DNA from: Microcebus murinus
Lineage: Eukaryota > Chordata > Mammalia > Primates > Cheirogaleidae
DNA length: 64,000 nt
Assembly (NCBI RefSeq): GCF_040939455.1
Contig: NC_134106.1
Span: 40,694,001-40,758,000 of the forward strand
Reading direction: 5' to 3'
Shown: positions 11,480 through 23,314 of the stretch, piece after piece
Position numbering within the stretch: the first letter of the stretch is position 1
Layout: each line of letters opens with the position of its first letter
Notes under the pieces: model-generated
What the model was told of the DNA's origin: nothing
What the model saw: the letters and a program-made list of their open reading frames with translations, nothing else
The model's database searches: none
Made by a program: the position numbers and the translations under genes

Positions 11480-11830
11480 AAATCAAGCATTGCCCCCCCC
11501 CAACCTCCCCATTACTGAAACCATTTGGAGATGTTAAGTCATGGCTATCCCTCAGGTAATGCAGCAAGAGGAGGGCAGATTTGGACGCCAGGAGGCCACT
11601 TTGGTCATGTGGTTAAAGCTACATTCCCTAGTACTTTGGCAGACGAGCAGAGAACACAGCACCTGGACAGCAGGTCCCGAGCCAGACAACATCCTGCAAA
11701 GGGCACCACCTGCCAGTGGCTACATCTAGAATTGGCTGGAGAAGAGGTGCTGTTCCAAAGGGAAAGCTGTGAAGGCATTCTCAGGCATGAGGTGAGTGGC
11801 ATCATTAGGATTCTCTACTAAATTTAGCTA
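11480..11830 (+). other. Unassigned block with open frame and splice-donor match
   Basis: A 98-codon frame (11525-11821) and an overlapping 62-codon frame lie in a GC-richer patch. The sequence GAG|GTGAGT at 11789-11797 is a full match to the mammalian 5' splice-site consensus. I do not recognise either peptide, and no clear acceptor precedes it (the C-run at 11492-11500 is not followed by a convincing AG). It could be an exon of a noncoding transcript or chance. Confidence 0.25.
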
Positions 11831-11951
11831 TAATCAGTTTGACCCTGCAGTTGATTAATTTATTATTTTTCAGGGTTTAAGGTTTAGTGTGTGTGTGTAT
11901 GCAAGCACCCATAGGGGTGAGTGCAAGAGGGGTAATTCCCCCTTCACCCCG

Positions 11952-11953
<2 letters not shown>

Positions 11954-12003
<50 letters not shown>
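11954..12003. repeat. (CA)n microsatellite
   Basis: An uninterrupted alternating AC tract of about 25 units. A short (GT)n lies 55 bp upstream at 11887-11899. The length suggests a polymorphic marker. Confidence 0.98.
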
Positions 12004-12004
<1 letters not shown>

Positions 12005-12005
<1 letters not shown>

Positions 12006-13640
12006 CTTCCAGGTCATGAGCACTACAAATAGGTTCCCATTACACTGGAGATTAGCAGATGCTCATTACCATTTATCAAATTAGGCATGAGAAGTGCAAA
12101 CTGCTAGGACATTAGCTCTCCGTAATCATACCAACATGCCCTCACAATTCAGAAACACCACCCTGACTCACCGTACTGGGAAGGACTCAATCTCCAAGGG
12201 TCCAAACCAAAACTTTTACATATAAGGCCTATATTTTTAAGGGACATCTTAAGCTGACTTTTAAATGAGATAACAATGAATAATATGCAATGAGACTTTA
12301 AATGCTGAAATGAATTGCTAGAGGTCAGATAGCTCTGCTTGCCTTCAGGAAAGAAGGTATCTAAATAATTCTGTCCTGGGTACTCATTCTAATTTTAAAA
12401 ATCTCCAGGGAAAGAAACTGCCTTTTCACTTGGTAATCCTATTCTAATGTACTTTTTCAATGTCAGTCTCCATTTATTTGTCTATTTCAACCATTTGTAA
12501 TGAAACAGATACTCCCTCCATTCAGACTTTTATAATAATCGAGAACCCCCCAAATTTGAAATTATGACACTGTCAAAATGTGTTGGATTTTAACATGCAT
12601 TAAATGTATTCTTTTCCCTATTTATATTTAATTTTATTAACAGAAAATAGTTACAGGCAGTTCATATACAAATTCTCAAAGCTTCCCATATCCTTTCCTG
12701 AGCATTTTCTCAGCTTGTTCTATGAAAGCATTCATCCAAAAAATGTCAAAACATCATTAAAAGCCCTCTTTACTACAATGGCCATTTCAGGGATTTTTTT
12801 TAAAGCCTACTCCCCCCCCAAATGTATCATGAAACAGAAGGTACATTTGGAGGTGGCCTAGGCAGATTGGGAAGGTAGGAAAAGGAAATTTGCTGTGCTC
12901 TTTGACAATGCAGTTTGTTAGACATAGTGGGCTAAATGTTTTTTTCCCTTCCAAGGGAGATATGCACTGCATAATGTCTCTGCAAATGCAAGATCTTTTT
13001 AAATAACAAGCTATGAATAAGAAATTGGGGCAGTGTTGCAGCTCTGAGCTCTATCATGAATTTTTAAGAATATTCAGGAAGCCTAATTCGGTCAGTTATT
13101 TTCCCCAAAGACATAAAAAACAGAAAATAGCAGACAAGGCAAAATAACCTATGTCTGCTGTCAGGACCATATGAAAAGCAATGATTGCCACCAGCAAAAG
13201 CCACAGACCATTCTCCAGCTGTAGTCTAAGGATCAATATTACTAAGGTACACACCATGGACCTCCAGAGTTATAAAAGTCTTAGAGCTGATTTTCATTTG
13301 CCCACTGCTCATTAATCTGTTCCCACGCAGACTGGGACACACCTAGTGATGATTTGCATGTCAAATATCCAACTGAATAGCTAAGATTTCAGAGATAAAA
13401 ATGCATAGTAAAAATAAATCCTTAATTTTACAACTGGGGAGTTAAGCTGCAAAGATATTTAGGAACATGTCCAGAGATATGTATCTTGAACTCAGGTTTC
13501 CTGAATCTCAGATGAAGGCTGGATCAAGTATATCAAAAAAATATGATATTACCTTAAAATTTTATTTCTAGAAGATATAAATAAGATAGGAAAGTCAAAG
13601 ATATTATAGCAAGTCAATATTAATATTTTAATATTAAGAA
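12005..13640. other. Unassigned intergenic DNA
   Basis: No repeat or exon recognised. Short homopolymers occur near 12796 (T/A) and 12812 (C). The 85- and 61-codon frames on opposite strands near 12.6-12.97 kb show no domain. Confidence 0.45.
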
Positions 13641-13654
13641 AGATGTATAATATA

Positions 13655-13800
13655 ACTGAAAGAAAACTGGCTATGAAATCAAAACACATTGTTCTAGCCT
13701 CAGCAATTCACTGGGCAAGTCCTTTTTCTCACTTTGAAAATGCCAAGGTTAGATGAGACTTTTTGGAAGATCTCTTCCAGTTTTACATAATAGTAATTCT
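13655..13800 (+). repeat. MIR SINE fragment
   Basis: 'ctggctatgaaatcaaaacacattg', then AGCCTCAGCAATTCACTGGG, then CAAGTC and 'tgccaaggttagatgaga'. This follows the sense order of MIR (GGAGTCAGACTG, CACTTACTAGCTGTG, AAAATGGGGAT). Confidence 0.5.
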
Positions 13801-13859
13801 TAAACTTGCTAATAACTAGTTGTACTTGCTTTCACTGTGTTTACCTGTAATATAACATA

Positions 13860-14580
13860 GCATCACTCATAATTCCCTTCTAGGTTCTTCAGTGGCTTAA
13901 TTTCTCTTCATCTCTTAATTATTGGGATTTCTTTGAGGTCAGCCCTTCTCATTTTCTTATGTTTCTGTTTAGACTATGTGGACAACCCTGTCAGCTGTAA
14001 CTATAATCAATCCACATCTGATTTCCTAATTTCATACTGTTTGATAAGATTGTTGTCAATACTGTCTTAAAAATGCCTCTAGAATATTCTCCTTTTCTCT
14101 ATTCCCACTTCTATAGCCGTAGTCCCAAACTTTCCATATCCCTGTAAGATTTAAAAATTTTTCCCAGTCATCTCCCTATCTTCAGTCTGTCTCTCTTCCA
14201 ATCCATCTTCTCTGTGGTTATCCATGTTGCAATAAAATGTAACCTGATCATTTCTCATTTTACATATCCCAATTTAAAACTCATCGCTCCATTGATCTTC
14301 CATTAACATGAACATGCCTAATACTTTTTCTACTTTAATTTTTTCCACTTTCTCCATGCTTTGTGTCCACAGCAATTACTCTAAAAGAATTGCTCTTACT
14401 TAAACAAACTAGCATTTCCCTATATCACTACTTATAATTAAGTGAAACTAAATAAAGACTGTGAAGTTCAACAGGGCATGGGTTATATCTCAGTCATTTT
14501 TACATGGTCAGAGCCTAACACAGCATCTGGCATATGGTAAGGTCTCAATACATGTTTGTTGAATAAATGAATTTGGTAAT
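13860..14580 (+). repeat. L2 LINE, 3' ORF2 to end
   Basis: 'atccatcttctctgtggttatccatgttgcaataaaatgtaacctgatcatttctc' matches the well-known L2 segment before its 3' UTR. The tract ends with CATATGGTAAGGTCTCAATA then 'catgtttgttgaataaatgaa', the diagnostic L2 terminus. It carries many stops and is an old, dead copy. Confidence 0.7.
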
Positions 14581-14589
14581 TGATTGGTG

Positions 14590-15690
14590 AGGGAAGATGC
14601 AAAGAACAAGGGATGATACTGTGCAGAAGCTTTTAAAGTGTTGAACACTAAGAATGTCAAATGCAAATTACCTTTTTAAATGTTTGATATTGTTTGGATG
14701 CAAGCTGTGGTATCAAACAGAAATGGAACTATAACTATAAATCTCTGATTCACCTATCTATGTACTCTTCTCTCCTAAAATAAAGCAGAAAAAAATATAA
14801 GCCTCTACAGGAAGACATCAGTACAGCTGTGCTGAATTCTCAGTGCTAGACCAGCATTTATAGCTCTGTGTATTAGCTCTCCTAGATTATAAATCCTGCC
14901 CTGGCTCTTGATTATTCAGATACCATGGGATCCATTTGCTACTTCTGCATTATAACATGTTAATCCAAAGCCACTTTAACATTTCTTATATTTATTTTGC
15001 ATGTGTTCCCTTTTTTAAAGGTGTTTTAAACATTTCAAATCTGCAGAAAGCAATATATTTTCTTACAGTTTTCTCTGACTTCAAGGGCATTTATGTTTCC
15101 TGGGTTGTTATCTAACATCCCCAGTTAGCCCATTACACAATTCAGTGGACATGTGGGCTGCATATTTGAAGTAGTAAATCTTATGCCATCTGGTTTGGAT
15201 ACTTAGGATATCTTAGTAGTGAGCTATACTTGTAAAATAATTTTGCAAAGCTGGACTATGTATCTCACAAACTTGATGCTTATTCCCAAGCTCTTGTTAT
15301 GTGTTTCAGGGCAATCAATCATCTAAGACTGAAAGTTTCAATTGGATAATTTTTATATGTTCTTATTTTCTTATTATTTAATAAGTGTATTTATTATCTC
15401 CCTAACCAGACCTCAATATTTGATCTTCTGTTTATCTTTTCCTCCAAATCACTCCCACTCTTCCAACACCTGCATGGTTGTAGATGTAGAAGTAGAAATA
15501 ACCCAAATTTCTCAGGATGACTCTATAGACACTGAAACATCTATTTTGGAAAATGGCTCAGTAGATGGATTCATGGCTTATTACATATTCATAAGAGTTG
15601 ACTATTAATGGAGTAGTAAGCTATATAAGATATCTAAGTTTTCACAATTTTCTTCTGGGGTTTTCTTTCAAACTTTTGCTATAAAATCCC
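14590..15690. other. Unassigned intergenic DNA
   Basis: AT-rich and without recognisable repeats. The 88-codon frame at 15342-15608 is serine/threonine- and hydrophobic-rich with no domain I know. Confidence 0.45.
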
Positions 15691-15699
15691 CAAAGGATG

Positions 15700-15800
15700 G
15701 GACCATATTCCATTCATTGTGACAGATAATGCTTCAGTGTCTCCTATGTGCTAGCTACTATGCTAAGCTTTAAAAATGGAACATTGGACAAAACAATGGC
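15700..15800 (-). repeat. Probable L2 3' end, antisense
   Basis: GTGTCTCCTATGTGCTAGCT then 'actatgctaagcttt' and 'ggacaaaacaatggc' follow the reverse-complemented L2 end (CACCTACTATGTGCCAGGCACTG ... GAACAAAACAGAC). Confidence 0.5.
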
Positions 15801-16059
15801 ATCTTTACATATCTCTTTATTCACGTAGTTTAGAGCTTTGAAGACTGTTCTTACAATTGACAGGAGGCCTTTCAATAACTAAAGGTAGTGAAGAACCCTC
15901 TGGCATATGTCTCTACAATGAGGCTTAAACTTCTTTCTCCTTTCTCTTCCCCTTCTCCACTGCTTCCTCTACAGTGATGGAGGGAGAAAGTAATGTTCTG
16001 CCTTCGTAACTTCTAGTCACAAAGATTCAGAGACAGAAAACTTGTAAACCAGCATACAG

Positions 16060-16230
16060 GCAATTACCAAATATTTAATGAGTACCTATTATATATGGTT
16101 CATTCATTTACTAATGAAATGCTGGTTGGGAACATACACCAGGCCAGGCACTATTCCATGGTTAGAGTGTAGAGGTACATAAGTGTAAAGTGAAGTTCTG
16201 CCCTCAAAACATTTTGAGCTTTGTTTGAGT
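16060..16230 (-). repeat. L2 3' end, antisense
   Basis: CCAAATATTTAATGAGTACC and TATTATATATGG, then CAGGCCAGGCACTATTCCAT, then 'gtgaagttctgccctcaaaacatttt'. This is the expected order for reverse-complemented L2, with a short insertion in the middle. Confidence 0.55.
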
Positions 16231-16684
16231 CTATTTTTCCAATCTGCCACTTGGAGATCAATAGCTTGAACGGTAAGTGTCTCATTACCACCACGCCCAG
16301 TTCCTCCAAAGGGAACTGGATGTATTTGTAAGCCTACTGCCCACTATTTCAATTTCCATAACCTTCAATCTAAAGAAAGGAAAAGATATGCAAAAAATTA
16401 AAATCTCCTCTTCATCTGTACTCTCTGGCCTTTGGGCAGAAATGTCAGGGGATTTTTTAAGCTGCCTCATTTAGTGATTAGAAGCCTAATTATCTGGAAT
16501 GGAAGGACTGCACTTGGAAAGCCCAGGAGCAGGGAGAACTTTTCCTGTCACACAGAGCTGTCACCCCCTTCCTGTGGATTATTCATTCTGCTTTTTGGTC
16601 ATCTAGGGTCAAAATTGCTGAGCTGACCAAGCATGTTCCATTTTAGATATTCTCCATCAGCACATTGGGCTTGATTTTGCTCCA

Positions 16685-16708
16685 GGTTTTTTTTTTGTTT
16701 TTTTTTTA
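16685..16708. repeat. T-rich simple tract
   Basis: Two T-runs separated by a G. It may be the remnant of a poly(A) tail in antisense, but no element body adjoins it. Confidence 0.6.
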
Positions 16709-16849
16709 CGTGCTTCACACTCTGAGGATCAGTGAGAAGTTTTGGGGTTTAATAACGATTATAAGAGCTTAGTAAAATGAAAAGCAGCAACTAGGTCTCT
16801 CAGCTTCTCTAGAGCAAGGCGATATTGCTTTTACAGATTATATAACACT

Positions 16850-17015
16850 GCTTTCTTTGTGTCATTCTCCTGTTGAAGGAATGACAATGACTTCCCACCA
16901 TTCATTAGATCATGTTCAAACTCATCCACACTACATTTGTGGCCTTTGTACAACCTGGACCCACTCTGCCAATCTTGATTATCTATTGCCACTCTAGGCC
17001 ATATAGTCTCTGCCT
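16850..17015 (+). repeat. L2 LINE fragment
   Basis: 'aatgacttcccaccattcattagatcatgttcaaactcatccacact' followed by GGCCTTTGTACAACCTGGAC matches the L2 region that reads ACTTCCCATTGCC...AAACTCCTTA...GGCCCTTCACAACCTGGCCCC. Confidence 0.6.
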
Positions 17016-17254
17016 TGGAAATCCCACCCTACTTGTTTTTTAAGAGATATTGTAGCTAAAATTTGTCTCTATGTTCCTTCTTCTCTTAACTGAATATAGT
17101 TTGAATTTCTATATTCTGTGTTTCACATATTAAATACTAAATTATATGCTATCTTATATGCTTTGCTCATTGGTTTATGTATGAATAAGACTTCAGGGCT
17201 GGAATGAGAGCAAATATGAAGTGGCAGAACACTCAGTACTAGAAAAGTTCTGTT

Positions 17255-17480
17255 GCATTTCAGTTATGTGGTCTAGTAATGTTACTTTGTAATTCTGAGC
17301 TTCAGATTCTTCACCAGTAGAAAAAATGGCCCTTCTAGGGTAAGGAGTGTACACATGCAACTTTTAAACTGAATTATAGATTCCTGAAGATTCAAGTCAA
17401 GTTTCCCTTTGTTTTATTAATATATTCCTCAGAGCAAACAGTAAGTGTTTAATAGTTATTGGTTTGACTAAACAATTTAT
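17255..17480 (+). repeat. Possible MIR remnant
   Basis: 'gtggtctagtaatgttactttgtaattctgagcttcagattcttc' then AAATGGCCCTTCTAGGG resembles MIR in sense. Below it AGTAAGTGTTTAATAGTTATTG resembles the 3' end. Divergence is high. Confidence 0.4.
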
Positions 17481-17636
17481 GTGGATATTTATCATGGAAA
17501 ATATACATTTTGGTATGTCCATCATCTCTTTGGAGAATTAACCCAGTAGAATTTTGTTCATTCCATGTTGCTTGAATGGGGTTGACCCTCCCCTGTTCCC
17601 TATATATGTACATGATCCACATTCATTAGTTCAAGA

Positions 17637-17728
17637 GTGTTTTCTTTCTTTCTCTCTCTCTCTCACTTTCTCTCCCATTCCCCTTCACTCTCTCCCTCTC
17701 TTCTCCCTCTTTCTGTCTCTTTCCCTGG
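17637..17728. repeat. (CT)n-rich low-complexity pyrimidine tract
   Basis: About 90 bp of C and T with few purines, including a pure (TC)n run. Long polypyrimidine/polypurine DNA can adopt triplex structure (known property). The coincident 60-codon frame is an artefact. Confidence 0.9.
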
Positions 17729-17884
17729 AATTTTGAGCTATAAGGACCTAGTAAATTTAGAGCTTCTGGAAGTCACCATTCAAACTGTGTAGAGAAAGCC
17801 TACCAGAGAATGATGAGTTGGACTTTCTTTTCTTTTCTATTTTTTTACTCATACTTAAATCATCAACTAATGTCATGTTGTTGT

Positions 17885-18195
17885 AGTTTGAGCCAGTAAT
17901 TCCATCTTGATGTATTTATACAAAGGAAATCAGTAGGAAAAAATGTAAGCATATATGGATGTTCATTGCTGCAGGGAATGGGAATTGGGGCTAAATTTCT
18001 AACATTAGGGGACTAAACACAGATGATTGTGTATCAACTCCATAGAACGTTATATTGACATTACATTTATAATTACAAAATTTAAAAACGTGGAAACTTT
18101 AAAAATCCAATATTAAATTAAAGAAGCAGAATAAAAAGTATGGATACTGTTATTGCAACAACATGTTAATATATGTATATAGAGGAGAATTAAAA
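17885..18195 (+). repeat. Old L1M/HAL1-type LINE fragment
   Basis: CCAGTAATTCCATCTTGATG, then 'tatttatacaaaggaaatcag', 'atggatgttcattgctgca', and 'ggggactaaacacagatgattg'. This is the known order of the L1 ORF2 C-terminal region (CAGCAATTCCACTTCTAGG ... GTTTATTGCAGCATT ... AATGGTTAAATAAATTATGG). It is broken by stops. Confidence 0.65.
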
Positions 18196-18214
18196 GGCAC
18201 AAAACATATTAAAG

Positions 18215-18345
18215 CTATTCATATGTGAGTTCTTTGAGGGCAAGAATGTTTGTCTATTTACTGCCTTAAATATAGAACAATGCCTGGCATAATGCCTGGC
18301 ACATAACAGATGCTTAATGGATATTTCTTAAATTAATAAATACAT
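18215..18345 (+). repeat. L2 LINE 3' end
   Basis: 'gagttctttgagggcaagaatgtttgtcta', then CAATGCCTGGCATAATGCCT and GGCACATAACAGATGCTTAA. A clear L2 terminus, with a small internal duplication of ATGCCTGGCA(T/C)A. Confidence 0.7.
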
Positions 18346-18519
18346 GTTATGAGTGGTGGGATTGTACGTGATTTGTCTTCTTTAATTATTTCCTGTTCTA
18401 TTATAATGACTTCTTTAGAATAAAAGAGGAAAACATAAGGAAAGATGTATTTGTGACTAAAACAAGTTCTTTATTCTTGCATGGACACTTCTGGAATAAC
18501 CTTAGGTAAGGGAAAGCAA

Positions 18520-18633
18520 GGTTCAATGGCTCTGTCTTACATTATCTTATTTAGTTTTCACAATGATCCACTGAGGTGAAGGTTATTATCACCTTATACG
18601 TGAAGAAACTTAGTCTCAGAGAAGAAACATGCT
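18520..18633 (-). repeat. MIR SINE fragment, antisense
   Basis: TTATTTAGTTTTCACAATGA, then 'ccactgaggtgaaggttattatca', then ACGTGAAGAAACTTAGTCTC and AGAGAAG. This is the reverse-complemented MIR core. The Alu at 18648 inserted just inside this sequence. Confidence 0.65.
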
Positions 18634-18647
18634 TAAAGATACTCCTG

Positions 18648-18994
18648 GGCCAGGCGCGGTGGCTCACACCTATAATCCTAGCACTCTGGGAGGCCGAGGC
18701 AGGCGGATCGCTCAAGGTCAGGAGTTCAAGACCAGCCTGAGCAAAATCGAGACCCCGTCTCTACTAAAAATAGAAAGAATTTAATTGGCCAACTAAAAGT
18801 ATTAGCCAGGTATGGTGGCACATGCCCTGTAGTCCCAGCTATTCAGGAGTCTAAGGCAGAAGGATCACTTGAGCCTAGGAGTTTGAGGTTGCTGTGAGCT
18901 CGGCTGATGCCGCGGCACTGTAGCCTGGGCAACAGAGTGAGACTCTGTCTCTAAATAAATAAATAAATAAATAAATATAAATAAATAAATAAGA
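18648..18994 (+). mobile_element. Alu SINE (strepsirrhine type) with (AAAT)n tail
   Basis: Starts GGCCAGGCGCGGTGGCTCAC and runs through both monomers. The linker contains TTTAATTGGCCAACTAAAAG. The A-tail has become (AAAT)n. A 14-bp target-site duplication flanks it, TAAAGATACTCCTG at 18634-18647 and TAAAGATACTTCTG at 18995-19008, with one mismatch. The insertion is therefore clean and older than the 31474 copy. The left internal RNA polymerase III region is present in decayed form. Confidence 0.97.
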
Positions 18995-19009
18995 TAAAGA
19001 TACTTCTGA

Positions 19010-20375
19010 GTTAAGACGCTGTTATCTATGATTGGTTGTATACCTCTGTTTAAACAAGTCTTTGACACAAAGCAAAAATAAACTGAGTATATGTCAGGAT
19101 TGCAGATCATATAAGGATTGATAAAATAGGGTTTAAAATAGTGAGTAACAGGCAGAGGCCAGAGTGGGCACAGCACCCACATCTCTGACTCTTTTAGAAT
19201 TCTTCTAGGCTTACAGCATAAAATGAATTTTAAAACATTAAAATTAAAAAAGCACTGTATAAAAGCAGCACAGTCCCTTGAGCAGTATTTTGGCTAATAT
19301 ACCATTCCTCCTTTAATCCTTGAGATTATGACTACCATAATTGATAGCAAATGCAATGTCAAGGCACTGAATTGTGTTGTCTCAATTTATGGAACTGAAA
19401 TCTTCCATGTATTTGAATGTTGATGGATTGTGCTAAGTGATGGATTTCAAGTGAGCAGAAAAAGGTAATCAGCATTACAATTTCACGTGAGGATGCCCTT
19501 TTTATCCTTAGATGTGTGGAAGTAAATGACAGTAATGGGATCTCTTTATTATTAATCTGTCTAAGTGTTCTGCTCTATCAGCTTCAGATCAAAGAAAGGC
19601 AAAAGTGAAATCTTTGTGGAAGGATGCTCTGTGTAATGCCTTACCAGCTTGAACCAACAGCAACTGTTTCCATGTAAGGACCGTGGAGTGCCTGTGTGTG
19701 AGCCTGTGTGCGCGGGGTGTCTGTGTGTAAGTTTGTGGGTAACAAGGACTGGGACAGTTAGCAAGCAACTTTTTTTACTCCCTTAGTTATTGCCTGAACT
19801 TCCTTGTGCCCAAAGACTAACTAGAAATACTGATGGCAGCAACTTCTTTAGGTCAGTCACTGAGAAGAACTTTATCTAGTGAGTTCTAGATCTTTTTGCA
19901 ATATCAGAGATTCAGGGTGAAAAATTGGGGGCATTAAACTATAATGTCCTAATGCTTTTTTTTAAAAAAAAATAACAATGGGTATTTGCAAAGAGAGCAA
20001 AAAATGGAATTTAGAGCATAGTTTGTGATTTCTCAGGAGTATGGGAAGAGCTTATGGCTTTTTTTCTTTTTAATTCCGATAATCAATCTCAAGAATTTTG
20101 CCATATTAAACTTTTCACATTAGTGTGTCCTACACTTTTAAATATTCTGAGAGTAAAATGGCAAATATGGCAAAATGATCTTTTCCCATCTTTTTTTTTT
20201 TAATGTCCTCTCCTCCCTTTGGCAGATTCCCTCTTCTGCACCCTACACTGCCCATCTCTACTCAACCTCCATTCCCTACTACCCCCTATCCAGCAAAAGC
20301 CTGCTTCTGCTGCTGAGAAGCTACATAAATGTATATTATTCTATCTTTGTCCCTTTTACTTTTTAAAGATATTTC
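19010..20375. other. Unassigned intergenic DNA
   Basis: Near 19690-19740 there is a GTGTGTG-rich, imperfect simple patch (GCCTGTGTGTGAGCCTGTGT). Homopolymers of T and A lie near 19959-19972 and 20191-20202. No exon or named repeat was found. Confidence 0.45.
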
Positions 20376-20379
20376 TTCT

Positions 20380-20475
20380 GAAAAATGCTTTTCACCTGGG
20401 ATTATTGCAAAGATTAAAGTATATATAAATAAATATACAATATTTCAAATATGTAAAGTGCTATATAAATACAAT
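20380..20475 (+). repeat. Possible MIR 3' fragment
   Basis: 'cacctgggattattgcaaagattaaagtatataaataa' followed by 'aatatgtaaagtgctatataaat' resembles the MIR end (GAGGATTAAATGAG...GTAAAGCGCTTAG). Confidence 0.4.
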
Positions 20476-20689
20476 TTTTGTTCTAGTACTCCACAGATTC
20501 AGGGTTCCAGACCCCAGTATATTTCCATCAAGGACTCTTTAGGACCTATAGGTGACAGACAATAAAAAGAATTAATAAATAATGAAAAATGAGTCAAATG
20601 GTACGGATGGGTCAATCTAGATGAAGACGAATTAATCACTGGATTTTGCAAAGTAGAAGTTGCTGGAGATCTTGAGAACATAGTTTTAA

Positions 20690-21560
20690 GAGCTTAGTTA
20701 GAGTGAAAGCCTAGGTGAAGTTACTTCAAAAAAGAATGGGAGGAAGAGGAATCAGATACACTAAGTATAAGCAACTCTTTTGAGTTGAGTTTTGCTATAA
20801 AGTGGACCAAAAGAATGAGTTGGAAGCTGGAAGAGACCCAGGCTCAAGACCAGGTTTGTCTGCAGGCTGATTCGAAGGATGTAGTAGAAGGAAAAAAGGA
20901 TGATGCAGGAGAAAGATTTCTGGAATGGTTGCTGGAGTGTCTGTGGATAGGCTAAATGGGACGAGGTGGGGTGCCCAAAGGAGGGTTGCTGTGAGGTGGC
21001 AGCACAAACATTTCATCCACATTATTGGATGGAAGGCAGCGCTGATGCTATTAACTTGTGGGTGTGTTGTGTGTGGGGGGGGGGTTGTTGAAATGTTCTT
21101 TTAATTGATTCTATTTTCTTAGGGAAATTGGAAGCAAGATGGTAAAACTGAGAGTAAATTGGAGTTAAATGAGACAGGGAAGGGTGTGGAATGTTCACCT
21201 AGGACTGTGGAAGATGGAATGGAGTAGAACACTGTGGTATGATTTCTGGGCAGTATTGAGGGCCCAGTCAAGGCTAGCAGTTTTTAAATTTACAGATAGG
21301 CTATAAGTACAAAGAGTAAGACTATTTAGATTTCCCCAAGGTTGAGCTTTATTAAATAAGTATTAATATAAAAATCCAAGAGGGGCCAAGGGAATTTAGG
21401 GTAAGTGTTAAAGAATGCTAATAATAGTTGACAGTGGAATTGAAAGGGAAGTGAGGACCTGAGAAGCCTGGGAGGCAGGGAAAAGGATCTGGGAGCAATG
21501 TCAGGTCCAAAGACTGGTGGAGTCAAGGAACACCAAGAGAGAACTAAATAGAAAGAGACA
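20690..21560. repeat. Old interspersed repeat of uncertain class
   Basis: The style of sequence, such as 'gctataaagtggaccaaaagaatgagt', 'gatgatgcaggagaaagatttctggaatggttgctggag' and 'gataggctaaatgggac', is one I remember as a recurring ancient mammalian repeat. I cannot attach a class or orientation with confidence. A G-rich run lies at 21060-21084. No gene frame is supported. Confidence 0.3.
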
Positions 21561-21619
21561 GTGGTCAGAGTGTGGCGTGACCAAAATTAGATTATGGAAA
21601 AACTGCAGTTCAGGACAAC

Positions 21620-22005
21620 GTTCAGGTAGAAGACCTGACCACAGAGTCCTCCCTCAGACACCTGCATGGCTTGCTTCCTCACTTCCCTTAGGGTTTTGCT
21701 CCCCAAAGCATTTCTCAGGAGGATCCCTCCTTATTAGCCTACTTAAAATCATGACTTCTCCCCACACTCACTGGCACTGGGTATCCCCAGTTCCTGTTTT
21801 GTATTTCCTCAAAGAATTTTTACCATCTCACATTTCTGTATGTATTTATTTGTTTGTCTTATTATATGCCTTCCTCTACTGGAATTAAAACTCAACAAGA
21901 ACTAGGATTTGGGTCTGTTTTGATACCTCCAGCATCTCTAATGACTAGAACATTGCCTAGCATGTGGTAGACTAGGGACTCGATCTATTTTTGTTGAATG
22001 ACTTG
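21620..22005 (+). repeat. L2 LINE 3' portion
   Basis: 'gatccctccttattagcctacttaaaatcatgacttctccccacac', then 'tatgtatttatttgtttgtctt', then TAGAACATTGCCTAGCATGT and GGTAGAC...TGTTGAATGA. All follow L2 order. The 123-codon frame (21517-21888) crosses this repeat and is not a gene. Confidence 0.7.
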
Positions 22006-22009
22006 AAGA

Positions 22010-23185
22010 AAGCAATTTTATATTTTAATATGGCAATCCCAAAGAACCAGTAAATTCTCTTAATTTCATGGCTCCTTCTGGATAGTTGATTTTTTTCTAA
22101 ATCACTGAGAATGAATTCCTATTAAATTATGAAGTTCCTATTCATTTTCATTATTTTTGAATAGAGATACAAATAAATGGAAAATATGGAGCCTTTCTTT
22201 ACTCTAAGCTGAATAAAATGGGACAATGACCGTTTTCAACCATTTTAGGTCATTATAAAATTATTAATAACTATTAGATTCTTCTGGGGCATGTGTGAAT
22301 TTCAGTTCTTTTGCTAAGAGGCCTAGACTACCATTCTTAAAGTTGCATATATTCCCTCTGTCTCCTCTTTTCTGTCATGCCATTAAGTATTACTTTGTAA
22401 TATTATGTCTGTATATTCCTGAAACAGATCATTTCTCCACCAACACCTATTCCCACCCCATAATTTGCAATTTTCATATGGTTTGGACCAATTTTAAATG
22501 CTCTATGTGAAATAAGAGAATATAGACATTAAGCAAAAGCACTACGACCACTGATTTTTGTTGTCTTTCCTGCCTACTTCTAGGTTCCTTAACTGTGTGC
22601 TAGAGAGGTGAGAGAGATGTTGAATTATGAAGCTCTGTGAAATTACTGTAATTTGGATCATGTGGTACTTGGAGCCCTAAGATCTCTCTTTTCTCATGTG
22701 AATGGCTGGTCTCACCATCTGTTTGTGTGTCCATCTCTGCAAGTAGAACTAAATACATAATGACATCATGGAAATGTGCAAGAAGGGGAAATGATGCCAA
22801 TTAAGGTCCTCTGATTGGAAAAACCCTATCCTTAAAATGTGCCCTTCAACTAGAGCCCCATAGACCCTTAGGATAAAATTCCTTGTGAAGACATGTTGAA
22901 TCAGCAAATGACAAAACATTTAAAAAAAAGAAAGAAAAATCAGTACATTTGAGTAGTTTTAAGCATAATGCAAAAGTCTATAACAAATCTTGAATAATTC
23001 ACCTGACCTAGATTTAGGTAGCACAGATCATTCATACAGAGATAAACATTTGGTTATCTAACAAATGCTCCTAGAACTTCAAGTATTACAATTATAGCTT
23101 TTGTTATGTTGTTTCCAGAACCTCAGTTCTACTTTGTACTTTTGGGGAAAAAAAATGAGCCACCTAAGAGTAAGGAAAGCAGATT
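22010..23185. other. Unassigned intergenic DNA
   Basis: No repeat or exon recognised. Short A-rich runs occur near 22921-22940 and 23150. Confidence 0.45.
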
Positions 23186-23189
23186 TCTT

Positions 23190-23310
23190 TTACTGATTTC
23201 TCACATGATCTGTTAGGAGTCATCACCCTCACTGATATGTTTTCTGGGTCTCAGTTTCCTAATTTATAAAACAACCTCTAAAGTCTCTAATACTCTAAAT
23301 TTTACAACAC
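23190..23310 (+). repeat. Possible MIR remnant
   Basis: 'tgatatgttttctgggtctcagtttcctaatttataaaacaacctctaaagtctct' resembles the central part of MIR (CTCAGTTTCCTCATCTGTAAAATGGGG). Confidence 0.4.
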
Positions 23311-23314
23311 ATTA

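Noticed and set aside
21517..21888. 123-codon plus-strand open frame
   Set aside because: Crosses into an L2 LINE tract; it is a repeat-derived frame.
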